Assembly: GCA_964560875.1 (NCBI GenBank)
Contig: CAZLMW010000125.1
Coordinates: forward strand, 1-22,669
Length of the DNA: 22,669 nt
Direction: 5' to 3'
Origin: CAZLMW01 sp964560875
GTDB taxonomy: Bacteria > Myxococcota_A > UBA9042
The position numbers and the translations under genes were made by a program. Shown one piece after another: positions 1 to 7,878 of this stretch. Positions within the stretch are counted from its first letter, which is position 1. The number at the start of each line of letters is the position of its first letter. The notes beneath the pieces were generated by a model, which did not search any database, was not told the origin of the DNA, and worked only from the letters and a program-made list of their open reading frames with translations.

Positions 1-912
1 CGATTCGGCAAGCTCAAGACGTGCAAGGCGCTGGCATGCCCCGACTTCAAAGCCGAGGACTGGCAGGCCTACTACCTCGCTGCCAAGAAGACGAAATGCA
101 TCTCCGACACGCCTGCCTACCGGTGCCGCAAGGCTGTGAAGAATCGCGGCGCGGACTGGGCTGCGATGATCGACGGGCGGATCGCCGTCAACAATCCCGA
201 CGGCACGCTCGGTGACGGTCCCAAGGCTGGTTTGAAGTGCCTGATGCAGCGCTGGCCGCAGCCGAGCATGAAGATCGCCGTGGATACCAGGCGCAAATCG
301 TTGCGGCTGGACGGTGTGAGTGCGCCAGTGGTCCTCGACGGGCGCTCGCCACAAGACGCGCTCATCGCCGACCACGGCGACTGGCTCGGTGCCGTCCTCG
401 GATTGACGCCCGACGACGAGTTCGACGACGTCAAGGCCGGTCACGCCGGCGGGCCCGAGAGCAGCTGGGTAGCGGACTTTCGCGGCCGGCGCCACCGCGG
501 GGTCGAGGTGCACCAGGACCGGCTGGAGATCCGCATGGTCACGGGGGCGCCCAAGTGCCCGCCGCGCTATCACCTCGCTGACGTCAAGTCGCTCGTGTCG
601 ATGGACGTCGCCGCGATCGATCTCAACCCCTGCAAACGCGTTGACGCGCACGCGGCGGATTCAGCGGTGGCCAAGGCGTGTCCGGATTGCACGCTTCGTG
701 CCAGCGAGCCCCCGACGAAGCTGCAGTTCTGGCGCGATAAAGAAGGCGTTATGCGCCTTGTCTGGGTCGTGGTGCGGGATGGCCCGGTCGCGTGCCCGGG
801 CGGCAAGAAGTTCGTGACCGTGATCAAGACCTACCGCGTCAACGCGTTCACGGGCGTCATCGCGAGCGTCTACGGGTACGCCGGCGACTCCTGCCGCGGC
901 TTAGGCGGCTGA
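1..912 (+). CDS. Cys-rich hypothetical protein, 5' end outside window
   Basis: The frame is open from the first base to the TGA at 910-912, so the gene begins before the window; the GTG at 136 is internal, since coding-like sequence (RFGKLKTCKALACPDFK) precedes it. The visible 303 residues carry about a dozen cysteines scattered along the chain (KTCKALACP near the start, ACPDC about two thirds along, a final SCRGLGG), which suggests an exported, disulfide-bonded protein. The last third has alternating hydrophobic segments (LVWVVVRDG, KFVTVIKTYRVNAFTGVIASVYGY) like a beta-rich secreted domain. I do not recognise the family. Its last 43 bp overlap the end of the convergent ATPase gene. A signal peptide, if any, would lie outside the window. 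Confidence 0.7.
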   Translation, partial: RFGKLKTCKALACPDFKAEDWQAYYLAAKKTKCISDTPAYRCRKAVKNRGADWAAMIDGRIAVNNPDGTLGDGPKAGLKCLMQRWPQPSMKIAVDTRRKSLRLDGVSAPVVLDGRSPQDALIADHGDWLGAVLGLTPDDEFDDVKAGHAGGPESSWVADFRGRRHRGVEVHQDRLEIRMVTGAPKCPPRYHLADVKSLVSMDVAAIDLNPCKRVDAHAADSAVAKACPDCTLRASEPPTKLQFWRDKEGVMRLVWVVVRDGPVACPGGKKFVTVIKTYRVNAFTGVIASVYGYAGDSCRGLGG

Positions 913-3611
913 CTCGGGGTGCCGACCGCACCCTGCAATTCGATGGCGCCCCGGAAGTCGATGGCGTGGGCCGTTGGCAGCAGCGCTTCGAGCTTGGTCC
1001 AGTCGCACGTCACGTAGATCACCTGCAGGTCACGCGCGGCGATGTTGAGCACGGCCGCGATCCGGCGCAGGCGGTCGGGGTCGGTGTGGACGAGGGCGTC
1101 GTCGAGCAGCAGCGGCATCGCGGTGCCTTTGTTCAGCAGACGAGCGAGCGCGATGCGGACCAGCAAACCGATCTGTTCGCGCGTTCCCGTGCTCAGCTGT
1201 TCGAAGGTGAAGACGCCTTCCGGGCCGCGGTCGAGCACGGGGCTGTCGTAGTTGTCGCCCAATAGCTTCAGCGTCGCGCCGGGGAAGAGCTCGCCGACCA
1301 GCTCGTTGAGGGCGTCGTTGAGCGGTTGGCGGTGACGCTCCTGGGCCTGTGTTCGGCAGGAAGAAAGGGTCGTGTACAGCAGCTTGGCGGCGGCGGCGCG
1401 ACGTTCCACACGAGCTGCACGTTTCGTGGCCCGGTCGAGCTCGGCGGCGGCCTTGTCGAGCGAGTCGTGCAGGTCGAGGGCGGCGGCGTCGTTCAGCCGG
1501 CTCTCGAGCACGGCGATCTCGGTGCAAGCCTTCGCGTGCTCCTGTTGGTTGGACGCGACCGCAGCCCGCGCCCGAGTTGCCGCGGTCTCGATCGCGTCGG
1601 CATCAAGACCGCCCAGCTCGCGCTGCAACTCCGTCACCTCAGCGGCCCCTTTCAGCGCGCTGTTCTCAGCGGCAAGCGCGGCCGCGTTCAAGGCGTCATC
1701 GTCGCCGTGCTTGGCGAGATGCTCAGCGTGCGCGGCACCGGCGGCCTCCTCGCGTCGGATATGCCCGTCCATCGTCGTCTTGCGTTGCTCGGCGGCGCCG
1801 CGGAGACCGGCGCTCATGAGCTCATGTTGGTTGAGCGCCTCTTGGGCAGCGTCTCGCTCGACGGCGCGAGCCGCCGTGTCATCTTGGCGCCGCGCCGCAA
1901 GCTCGCGCCACGCGGCTGCATCGTTGTCGCTGGCGTCGTCATCTTGCTCATCGGTCAGCTTCGCCAGCTGCTCGCGGGCATCGATCCGCGCCCTTTCGAT
2001 GCGCGCGGCGCCCATCGCCTTGAGCGTGCTCTGCTGCGCTTGCTGGGTCGCCGTGGCTTTGCGGCGCGCATCGCCTTTCGCCTCGGCGGCCGCCAGGTCC
2101 GCGCACCCGATCGCATCCAGCGCGCTCGCGAGGGCGTCCGCTGCAGCCCTGGCTTCTTTGCGGCGTTGCTGGAGCTCCTCGCCGCCGGGTCGAATCTGCA
2201 GCCGCGCCGTCTCACCGAGCTGAATCGACGTCGGCTGCAGCACCATGACGTCGTGCGTCGCGCCGCCCCCGAGGCGGAAGCTGTCGTCGCCTACCGTCGC
2301 GTCAAGCGCCACCAGCGCCTCGATCGACACATGGGCCGCGGCCGCCCCCAGACGCGCCGCCGCTTCGTCGCTGGTTCGCCGCAGGCGCCGAAGCTCGCGC
2401 AGCTTCGCGTCGGTCATCGGGTTGGCCGCCACCGCGTCGCGCGCGTCATCACGGGCTTGTCGCGCTCGCTCGATCGCCGCCCACTGATCGTCGAGCTGCT
2501 GGAGGCGAACCTGCACGTCGTGCCTTTGCACCCGCCGACGCGCCGCTTGTTGCGCCGCTTTGGCGTCTTCCCAGCGCTCGGTGGCGGCTTTGACCGCGTC
2601 GACAAGCCGTTGCTTTTCGCGATCCCGCCGCTTGAGCACGGTCTCGTCGATCACCAGCTTGCGCTTGAGCTTGGCCGCCGTGTCCGCGTTTCGACCCAGC
2701 GCCATTTGCAGCTCCAGGCGGCGGAGCTTGCGGTCGCGCGCCCTTCCCGTCTCCGCGGTCGCCACAGCCAGCCGCCCTTGAGCCTGTTCGATTCGACCGC
2801 GCAACGCCTTGAGCGCGGCGAACGCGGCATCGGCCTCGGCGAGCGCGGCGTCCAGCGCCGGTCTTTCGTCGTCGGCGCAGCGCCGGCGACTGAGCCAGGT
2901 GGCGTGTTTGTCGAGGTCCGCCTGGTAGACCCGCAGCTGCTCGGCAAGCGTTTCGTGTTCCGCTGCGGCGGCCTTGAGCAGCGCGCGCTCCTGGGCAAGC
3001 TCGCCGGTCGCCGCGCCGGTCTTCGCCGTCCAGTAGCGGGCCCGCTCTTTGCCCGCGCTGAGGAGCGTCGTCTCGGCGCCGTCACCCGCGAAGATCTCGC
3101 CCGCGATGTCGCCCAGCCGTTGTGTCAACGTGCCGCTGGCGGTGGCGTCCAACCCGTCGGTCGGGCCCTGGGTCGCCTTGCCCTGGCGCACGAACACGAC
3201 GGGCCAGATCCCCTCGCGCTCGAGCCGGTCGCCGCGCTTGGCGCCGACAACGCCGAGGATGCGCAGCACTTCCGTTTCCGCTTCCGCGCCCAAGAGAACC
3301 GCGCCGCCGTCGACGCTCAACCTGGTCAGCCCGCCCTGTCCCTTGAAATTCTTGTGCAGCTGGTACGTGGAGCCGTCGTGGCTGAACCGCAGCGACACCA
3401 TCGGGCTGCCACCCTCGAACGGTTGCCTGCGACGCCTCGCCTCGCCGCCGATCTTCGATCGCAGCGTCAAGCCGTCCCAAATCGCGTCCAACAACGTCGA
3501 CTTGCCGAGCTCATTGTCGCCCCACACCACGTTGAGGCCGTCGGTGAAGTCGACCTTCACCGGCCCGCCCAGCTTGCGGTAGTCGCGGACCTCGACGTCG
3601 AGCAGCTTCAT
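870..3611 (-). CDS. SbcC/YhaN-like coiled-coil AAA ATPase
   Basis: A 913-aa SMC/Rad50-like ATPase. The N-terminal half-domain starts MKLLDVEVRDYRKLGG and has a Walker A (GDNELGKST, residues 31-39). The C-terminal half has an ABC signature (LSTGTREQ, about 806-813) and a Walker B (MPLLLDDALVHTD, ending in the Asp pair near 837-838), then a conserved IYVTCD strand. Between them lie roughly 550 residues of Ala/Arg/Glu-rich heptad-like coiled coil. I see no CxxC zinc hook in the coiled coil, which separates it from SbcC/Rad50 and favours the YhaN-like AAA_27 group. Its ATG lies in an ATGA overlap with the stop of the upstream metallophosphoesterase, so the two should be made together as a nuclease-ATPase complex acting on DNA ends. 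A role in repair is likely; a defence role is possible but not shown. The 43 bp at its 3' end are shared with the convergent gene. Confidence 0.88.
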   Translation of the reverse strand: MKLLDVEVRDYRKLGGPVKVDFTDGLNVVWGDNELGKSTLLDAIWDGLTLRSKIGGEARRRRQPFEGGSPMVSLRFSHDGSTYQLHKNFKGQGGLTRLSVDGGAVLLGAEAETEVLRILGVVGAKRGDRLEREGIWPVVFVRQGKATQGPTDGLDATASGTLTQRLGDIAGEIFAGDGAETTLLSAGKERARYWTAKTGAATGELAQERALLKAAAAEHETLAEQLRVYQADLDKHATWLSRRRCADDERPALDAALAEADAAFAALKALRGRIEQAQGRLAVATAETGRARDRKLRRLELQMALGRNADTAAKLKRKLVIDETVLKRRDREKQRLVDAVKAATERWEDAKAAQQAARRRVQRHDVQVRLQQLDDQWAAIERARQARDDARDAVAANPMTDAKLRELRRLRRTSDEAAARLGAAAAHVSIEALVALDATVGDDSFRLGGGATHDVMVLQPTSIQLGETARLQIRPGGEELQQRRKEARAAADALASALDAIGCADLAAAEAKGDARRKATATQQAQQSTLKAMGAARIERARIDAREQLAKLTDEQDDDASDNDAAAWRELAARRQDDTAARAVERDAAQEALNQHELMSAGLRGAAEQRKTTMDGHIRREEAAGAAHAEHLAKHGDDDALNAAALAAENSALKGAAEVTELQRELGGLDADAIETAATRARAAVASNQQEHAKACTEIAVLESRLNDAAALDLHDSLDKAAAELDRATKRAARVERRAAAAKLLYTTLSSCRTQAQERHRQPLNDALNELVGELFPGATLKLLGDNYDSPVLDRGPEGVFTFEQLSTGTREQIGLLVRIALARLLNKGTAMPLLLDDALVHTDPDRLRRIAAVLNIAARDLQVIYVTCDWTKLEALLPTAHAIDFRGAIELQGAVGTPSQPPKPRQESPAYP

Positions 3612-4768
3612 GCGCTTGCCCCCCGCGCCGCGCCAACCCCTTCCGAAGGCGGCGTCCGCAGCCGATACAGGAGCCGCAGCGCATCGGTCGCTACGTCGTC
3701 TTCCTCGCCATCTCGCGCCGCCACAAGCAGCTGCACCGCCTCACGCACATACCCCGCGGTCGCCATCGCGTTGAGCTCGTCGTCGGTCGGGTCGGCCATC
3801 ACGCCATCACCGTAAAGACCCACGTGCAGTAAGTGCCCGCGCGCGTCGTCGAGCGTTTCGTCCAACTCTGCCATCGCGCCAAGGCTCAACGTGCCGCGCA
3901 AAGTCAGGTGCAACATCGCGTTGGCCGGCAGCTTGCCCAACGCTTCACCGAGCGCCGCAACATCGCCGTCGTCGAGCAGCTCGGCCTCGTGGCGACACCA
4001 CGCGATCTCGCCGGTCGCCAGCTTCTCGACGACGGGCGTCGCCCCCGGACCGTCGATGGTCACGCGCAGCACATGTCCGGCGTCGTTGTCCTTGAAGCGG
4101 TCCGGTTCGGGGGTGCCCGCGTACCAGGCACGGTCGGTCTCTTGCCGGGTGCCATGCCAGTCGCCGAGCGCCAGGTAGTCCAGCCGGGCGCGCTCGATCA
4201 CGTCGAGCTTCACTTCGTTTTCGATCGCCCGCTTGTAGGCATCAAAACCCTTCACCGCGCCGTGTGCGAGCCCGATCCGCACCGCTGCTGAGGCGCCCAT
4301 TTCTGCGTTGAGACGGTCGCTCACCGGGCGGCGCTCGTGGCGCTGGGTCAACGGGGCGCACAAGACCGAAAGGCGCCCGTCGAGCAGGTCGATCGCGCCG
4401 GGCTCGAGCGCGACCGAGACGTTGTCCGGCACATTGCGCCGCCACCGCACGCTGACAAAGACGCTTGCGGCGCCGCCGTGGTCATGGTTGCCCGGGATGA
4501 TCACCACCGGGCACGGTATCGCGCCGAGCTTGGCGCAGGCATGGACAACATCGCGCTCATCGACGGTATTGCTGTCGAACAAGTCACCCGCGATCAGAAC
4601 TGCATCGGCAGGTTCGTCGGCATCCTCGGCGAGCGCCTTGATGCGATCGATGGCTTCGAGCCGTTTTTCAGCCAACACACCGCGCCGCCGCTCGTCGGCG
4701 ACGAAGTGGAATCCCTTGCCGACCTGCAGGTCCGCGGTATGGAGAATACGAATCACAATCGGAACCAT
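3608..4768 (-). CDS. SbcD/YhaO-like metallophosphoesterase (DNA exonuclease family)
   Basis: A 386-aa calcineurin-fold phosphoesterase with all the expected metal-site blocks: HTADLQ (D13), GDLFD (D62, D65), GNHD (H95, D96), GLAHGA (H169) and GDWHG (D203, H205). Two blocks are variants: the first is D-x-Q where SbcD and Mre11 have D-x-H, and the last is GDWH rather than GHxH. The following WYAGTPEPDRF resembles the capping region of DNA-repair exonucleases. The C-terminal 100 residues are probably the ATPase-binding part. It is first in a two-gene operon with the SMC-like ATPase (4-bp overlap). The start is the ATG at 4766-4768; an in-frame GTG four codons downstream (giving MIRILHT) is an equally plausible start, since neither has a clear Shine-Dalgarno sequence. 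Confidence 0.87.
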   Translation of the reverse strand: MVPIVIRILHTADLQVGKGFHFVADERRRGVLAEKRLEAIDRIKALAEDADEPADAVLIAGDLFDSNTVDERDVVHACAKLGAIPCPVVIIPGNHDHGGAASVFVSVRWRRNVPDNVSVALEPGAIDLLDGRLSVLCAPLTQRHERRPVSDRLNAEMGASAAVRIGLAHGAVKGFDAYKRAIENEVKLDVIERARLDYLALGDWHGTRQETDRAWYAGTPEPDRFKDNDAGHVLRVTIDGPGATPVVEKLATGEIAWCRHEAELLDDGDVAALGEALGKLPANAMLHLTLRGTLSLGAMAELDETLDDARGHLLHVGLYGDGVMADPTDDELNAMATAGYVREAVQLLVAARDGEEDDVATDALRLLYRLRTPPSEGVGAARGASA

Positions 4769-4856
4769 GACCGCGCGGTGCGACAGCCTGTGTCGCGGCC
4801 TCGACCATGGTTGCGTCCATTCGGACTACACGATCGTCTCGGTTGTTGTTTCGTAG

Positions 4857-4877
4857 AGGGGCCGGCGCCCGGCCCCT
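4857..4877 (-). terminator. GC-rich hairpin, candidate terminator after the caspase/transpeptidase operon
   Basis: A perfect 9-bp stem (AGGGGCCGG / CCGGCCCCT) with a 3-nt loop lies 85 bp downstream of the transpeptidase stop and before the metallophosphoesterase start. A second perfect stem of 7 bp (CGAAAAA / TTTTTCG, 4883-4902) sits beside it on the transpeptidase side and supplies a T-rich run on the minus strand, but before the strong stem rather than after it. Termination of the minus-strand operon is the simplest reading; the order of stem and T-run is not canonical. Confidence 0.45.
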
Positions 4878-4961
4878 GGTGCCGAAAAAGTGTCATTTTT
4901 CGCCACCTTCCCACAGCGTGCGGCGCGGTTGCGCCTTGCATCCCTCGCGGCTTTGCAATCG

Positions 4962-5780
4962 CTACGATGCACGGAAGATATACCTCTTATCGACAACCCG
5001 AACATCCGGCGGACGACCGGTCTGCTCAAACAGGTCGTAGCCCTCTTTGAGGTTGCGCCAGAAGTCCCGCCACTTTGGATCCCGGTTGGCCTGCATGCGG
5101 GGCGCAGTCATACGAAAAGGGAAGATATGCAGCCGGAAAAACGACTGCCCACCGCGTAGCGCGTCTTCGGCGAGCGCGTAGATCTCCCGAATCTTGGCGT
5201 CGGTCATCGCAAAACAACCCGCCGAAACACAGTCACCATGGACCATGATCGCGCTGCCGGTGCGCCCATGCACCCGGTCATAGCGGTTGGGATACCCCAC
5301 GTTGAACGACAGGTGATAGCTGCTGTTCGGATTCAATTGTCGTCGCTTCACGTAGTAAAAGCCCTCCGGCGCCTGCATATCGCCGCGCTTGAGCTTGGGC
5401 CCGAGGTCGCCGCTGAATGTGCAGATGCGGTAGGTCCGAAAACGCTTGAAGCGACTGCCCCGCTGCACCCACACCTCGAGCTCGCGCGTGTCCTTGAAGA
5501 TGCGCACGAAAATGGGCGCGTTCGGCTTGAGTCCGGCCGCTCGCAGCTCGGCGTGCAACCGCTGCCGAATCGCCCGCATCGTCGCGGCGTCGACCGCCCG
5601 CGTGTCCGGCTTGAACAACCCCGTCGCGCGCTTCATCGCCGTCAGCGGCTCATCGGGGCGCCCCGCCAACATCCACGCCGCCACCGAGAGGGTGATCGCC
5701 ACGCCCACCGCCACCGCGACCTTGGCCTTCGTGTTCATCTTCGTCTTCCACTTCTTCTTCATCCCCATCTTCCTCTTCAT
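4962..5780 (-). CDS. YafK/DpaA-type L,D-transpeptidase family protein
   Basis: A 272-aa protein with a very basic N-terminus (seven of the first twelve residues are Lys or Arg), one membrane segment (VAVAVGVAITLSVAAWML) and then a YkuD-type catalytic domain. The catalytic block is MVHGDCVSAGCFAMTD, with His181 and Cys189, matching the HGxCVSxGCxAMTD pattern of the YafK subgroup rather than the ErfK group. Characterised YafK (DpaA/LdtF) acts in the periplasm on peptidoglycan and releases Braun lipoprotein; this one should be a membrane-anchored enzyme acting on peptidoglycan-bound proteins or crosslinks. The first ATG overlaps the stop of the caspase gene (ATGA) and has a GGGGAG about 8 nt upstream; Met7 and Met15 are less likely starts. 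Coupling to the caspase/FGE gene is the notable point. Confidence 0.9.
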   Translation of the reverse strand: MKRKMGMKKKWKTKMNTKAKVAVAVGVAITLSVAAWMLAGRPDEPLTAMKRATGLFKPDTRAVDAATMRAIRQRLHAELRAAGLKPNAPIFVRIFKDTRELEVWVQRGSRFKRFRTYRICTFSGDLGPKLKRGDMQAPEGFYYVKRRQLNPNSSYHLSFNVGYPNRYDRVHGRTGSAIMVHGDCVSAGCFAMTDAKIREIYALAEDALRGGQSFFRLHIFPFRMTAPRMQANRDPKWRDFWRNLKEGYDLFEQTGRPPDVRVVDKRYIFRAS

Positions 5781-7699
5781 TTGGGGTCGCTCCCCGCCCG
5801 GCTGTTCGCCTCCTGGCTGCCCCCCGCCTGGTCGCTCGGCACAGTGCGCGCCACGCGAAAACCAACGTTGAAGAAGTGGGCGTCACCGCTGAGCACGAAG
5901 CGGTTGGCGGAGCGACAGTCGCGCACATCGTTGTACCAACCGCCTCCGCGCGCGATCCGTTGGTCGGCTGTCACGACACCCCGTTTGCCGGGGCTCGATC
6001 CGGCCTCAACGTCGCCGCTCCAGACCCACTCCCAGACGTTGCCGATGACGTCGTAAAGCCCCCAGGCGTTTGCCTTCAGGCCGCCCACTGGTTGCGTTCC
6101 ACAGCCGGCCGGGGCGCCCTTGCGACGGCCCTGCCACTGCGAACAGTCCATCGCGCCCGCATAGTCCGCGGCGTTGTGACCGCCGTGCCACGCGATCGCG
6201 TCCAGCACCTCGCTCGTGCGCCGGGCCGTGGGGGCGAGATCGCCGTTGTGCGTTTCGGCTCGTGTTCCCGCTCGTGCGGCGTATTCCCATTGGGCGTCGG
6301 TCGGCAGCCGGTAGCCGGTGCATGTGGCGTCGACCAGGCGGGCGCTCGCACATCGCATGCCGCCAGCAACAACGCGATCACACCCCTTGAGCTCATAGCA
6401 AGCCGGACGCCTCTCCGCCTTCGACAGCGCGTTGCAGTAGGCGAGTGCGTCCCAGAACGTCACCTCCTCGACCGGGCAATCGCCCCCGCAGCCGGCGAAC
6501 GTCGACGGACTGCTGCCCATCGCGCGCCGCCATTGCTGCTGCGTGACCTCGGTTGTCTGGAGCATGAAGGCGTCTTGGATCGGCACATCCGTGCGCTCTT
6601 CATCCGCATCACGGCGCGCGGCTCCCGGTTCGGTGCCGACTCGAGCGAGCCCGGGTCCGATACGCACGAAGCGGCCGGGATCGACGGCGCCGCGCGTTGA
6701 ACTGGCGTGGCGACGCCCCGCAGACGACCTGCAGGATTCGACCTTGCGTGTCCGGCCCAGGGGGCTCAGGAAAACGAACTCGCCCTCGCCAGATCGCGCC
6801 GACTGCGGGTTTTGTTCGACGCCCCAGTGCACGTGCGCGGTGCGACCGACCTCGGGTTTGATGTACGCGACGAGCTCGTCGGATGTGATGACGCCGTCGC
6901 CGTTGCCGTCTGCCGCCCCCGCCAGCGCGCGCAGCAGGAAGTGTGTGAACAGCCCATGACCGCGAAACTCGTTGGCCTGCTCCTGCTCGCCGCCAGCGGT
7001 GACCACGACCCGTATCCGCCGTGAGCTGATCGCCTGCAGGTACCGTTCGATCGCCGGTCGCAACCCGACCGCGCGCGTGCTCAGCGCCAACCCGGCGTAG
7101 CAGGCGTCGGCCAGGAAGAGCACATGTTTGGCCTCGTAGCCGGCAAACCACCGCGTCAGTTCGGTCATCGGCACGCCGGTCGCCGCAGGACGCTTGGCGT
7201 CGCCATCCACCGGCATCAGGTACCCGACCCGGCCCGGCCCGGCACCGGACGTGACACCGTGACCCGCGAAATACACGAGCACGCGGTCGTCGCGCCGCGT
7301 CTTTTTCGAGAGCACGTCGCCGAGCAGAGACGCGATCCGAGCCCGCGTCGCTTCGCCATCCAACAATCGGTGGACCGTGAATCCGCGCGACGTGAGCTCC
7401 CTGGCCATGGCCTCCGCGTCGCGAACGGCGCCCTTGAGTCGCGGCATGTCGCCATACCGGTCGATACCGATCACGACGGCGTGGGAGCGCTCGTACAAGG
7501 TCAACGTTGCGCGCTTGGCGTGCAGCGGTCCGTCGGTGGTGAATGTGACCGGCCCGCGCCTCGCAGAAAGCGCCGGTGAGCCCGCCGCGGCGTCGTCACA
7601 GCCGTTGCCTACCCCGATCGTGACCAGGGTCAGCGCGACGAGCATCCAAGACGCCCAAATTCGCGGCCCGATAGCAACTTGTTCGTCGCGCTTGCGCAT
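5777..7699 (-). CDS. Caspase-like protease with EF-hand and FGE-sulfatase domain, exported
   Basis: A 640-aa fusion. Residues 13-33 form a hydrophobic export signal ending in VGNGC (Cys34), a weak lipobox. Residues about 70-310 are a C14 caspase-like domain: VVIGIDRYGD, the catalytic His in YFAGHG (H147) and the catalytic Cys in DACYAG (C200). Inside it is a textbook 12-residue EF-hand loop, DGNGDGVITSDE (264-275). Residues about 375-622 are an FGE/sulfatase-modifying-factor C-type-lectin-like domain: TTEVTQQQW, YRLPTDAQWEYAARAG, GNVWEWVWSG, RIARGGGWYND and the final GFRVAR. It is first in an operon with the YafK-like transpeptidase. An AGGGA about 11 nt before the ATG supports the start. It is likely a calcium-responsive protease of the cell envelope; target and trigger are unknown. 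The FGE domain lacks the usual catalytic cysteine pair, so it is probably a binding domain. Confidence 0.9.
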   Translation of the reverse strand: MRKRDEQVAIGPRIWASWMLVALTLVTIGVGNGCDDAAAGSPALSARRGPVTFTTDGPLHAKRATLTLYERSHAVVIGIDRYGDMPRLKGAVRDAEAMARELTSRGFTVHRLLDGEATRARIASLLGDVLSKKTRRDDRVLVYFAGHGVTSGAGPGRVGYLMPVDGDAKRPAATGVPMTELTRWFAGYEAKHVLFLADACYAGLALSTRAVGLRPAIERYLQAISSRRIRVVVTAGGEQEQANEFRGHGLFTHFLLRALAGAADGNGDGVITSDELVAYIKPEVGRTAHVHWGVEQNPQSARSGEGEFVFLSPLGRTRKVESCRSSAGRRHASSTRGAVDPGRFVRIGPGLARVGTEPGAARRDADEERTDVPIQDAFMLQTTEVTQQQWRRAMGSSPSTFAGCGGDCPVEEVTFWDALAYCNALSKAERRPACYELKGCDRVVAGGMRCASARLVDATCTGYRLPTDAQWEYAARAGTRAETHNGDLAPTARRTSEVLDAIAWHGGHNAADYAGAMDCSQWQGRRKGAPAGCGTQPVGGLKANAWGLYDVIGNVWEWVWSGDVEAGSSPGKRGVVTADQRIARGGGWYNDVRDCRSANRFVLSGDAHFFNVGFRVARTVPSDQAGGSQEANSRAGSDPK

Positions 7700-7763
7700 G
7701 AATTCGACGTCCCTACGGCGTCACGGCGCAATGACCCCGTATTCATGGGACGCGCCGCGATCC

Positions 7764-7791
7764 GAATCGATCTGAATGTCTGAATCGATCT
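7764..7791 (-). promoter_or_regulatory. Tandem direct repeat upstream of the caspase operon
   Basis: The 10-mer GAATCGATCT (minus strand AGATCGATTC) occurs at 7764-7773 and again at 7782-7791, an 18-bp period. Each copy contains the palindrome ATCGAT. The pair lies 65-92 bp upstream of the caspase/FGE start codon, an AT-richer patch in a GC-rich genome. Two exact half-sites nearly two helical turns apart suggest an activator or repressor site. No confident -35/-10 pair was found beside it. Confidence 0.4.
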
Positions 7792-7811
7792 ATATCGCTG
7801 CTGATGAATGC

Positions 7812-7871
7812 GGAACGTCCCGGCGACCGTCTCCACCGGTCAGCGGAGAAGCGATCGCCGGGACGCCTTCC
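7812..7871 (-). terminator. Long imperfect hairpin after the SANT-like gene
   Basis: An 11-bp perfect inverted repeat (CGTCCCGGCGA at 7816-7826, TCGCCGGGACG at 7855-7865) is extended outward by GGAA/TTCC and inward by TCTCC (7830-7834) / GGAGA (7845-7849). It starts 8 bp past the stop of the 7879-8226 gene, so it most likely ends that transcript on the minus strand. No T-run follows, so it may be Rho-dependent or act as an RNA-stability element, and it also separates that gene from the caspase operon. Confidence 0.45.
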
Positions 7872-7878
7872 GCTTTCG

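Noticed and set aside
1326..3815. 829-aa open frame on the plus strand
   Set aside because: It lies antisense to the ATPase and metallophosphoesterase genes, has no Shine-Dalgarno and an Arg/Leu/Gly-rich composition typical of GC-rich shadow frames.
870..4768. Anti-phage defence system call for the nuclease/ATPase pair
   Set aside because: No other defence gene, integrase or island boundary is near; DNA repair is the more economical reading.
5777..7699. Diversity-generating retroelement, since FGE/C-type-lectin domains are typical variable proteins
   Set aside because: No reverse transcriptase, accessory gene or template repeat is seen anywhere in the window.
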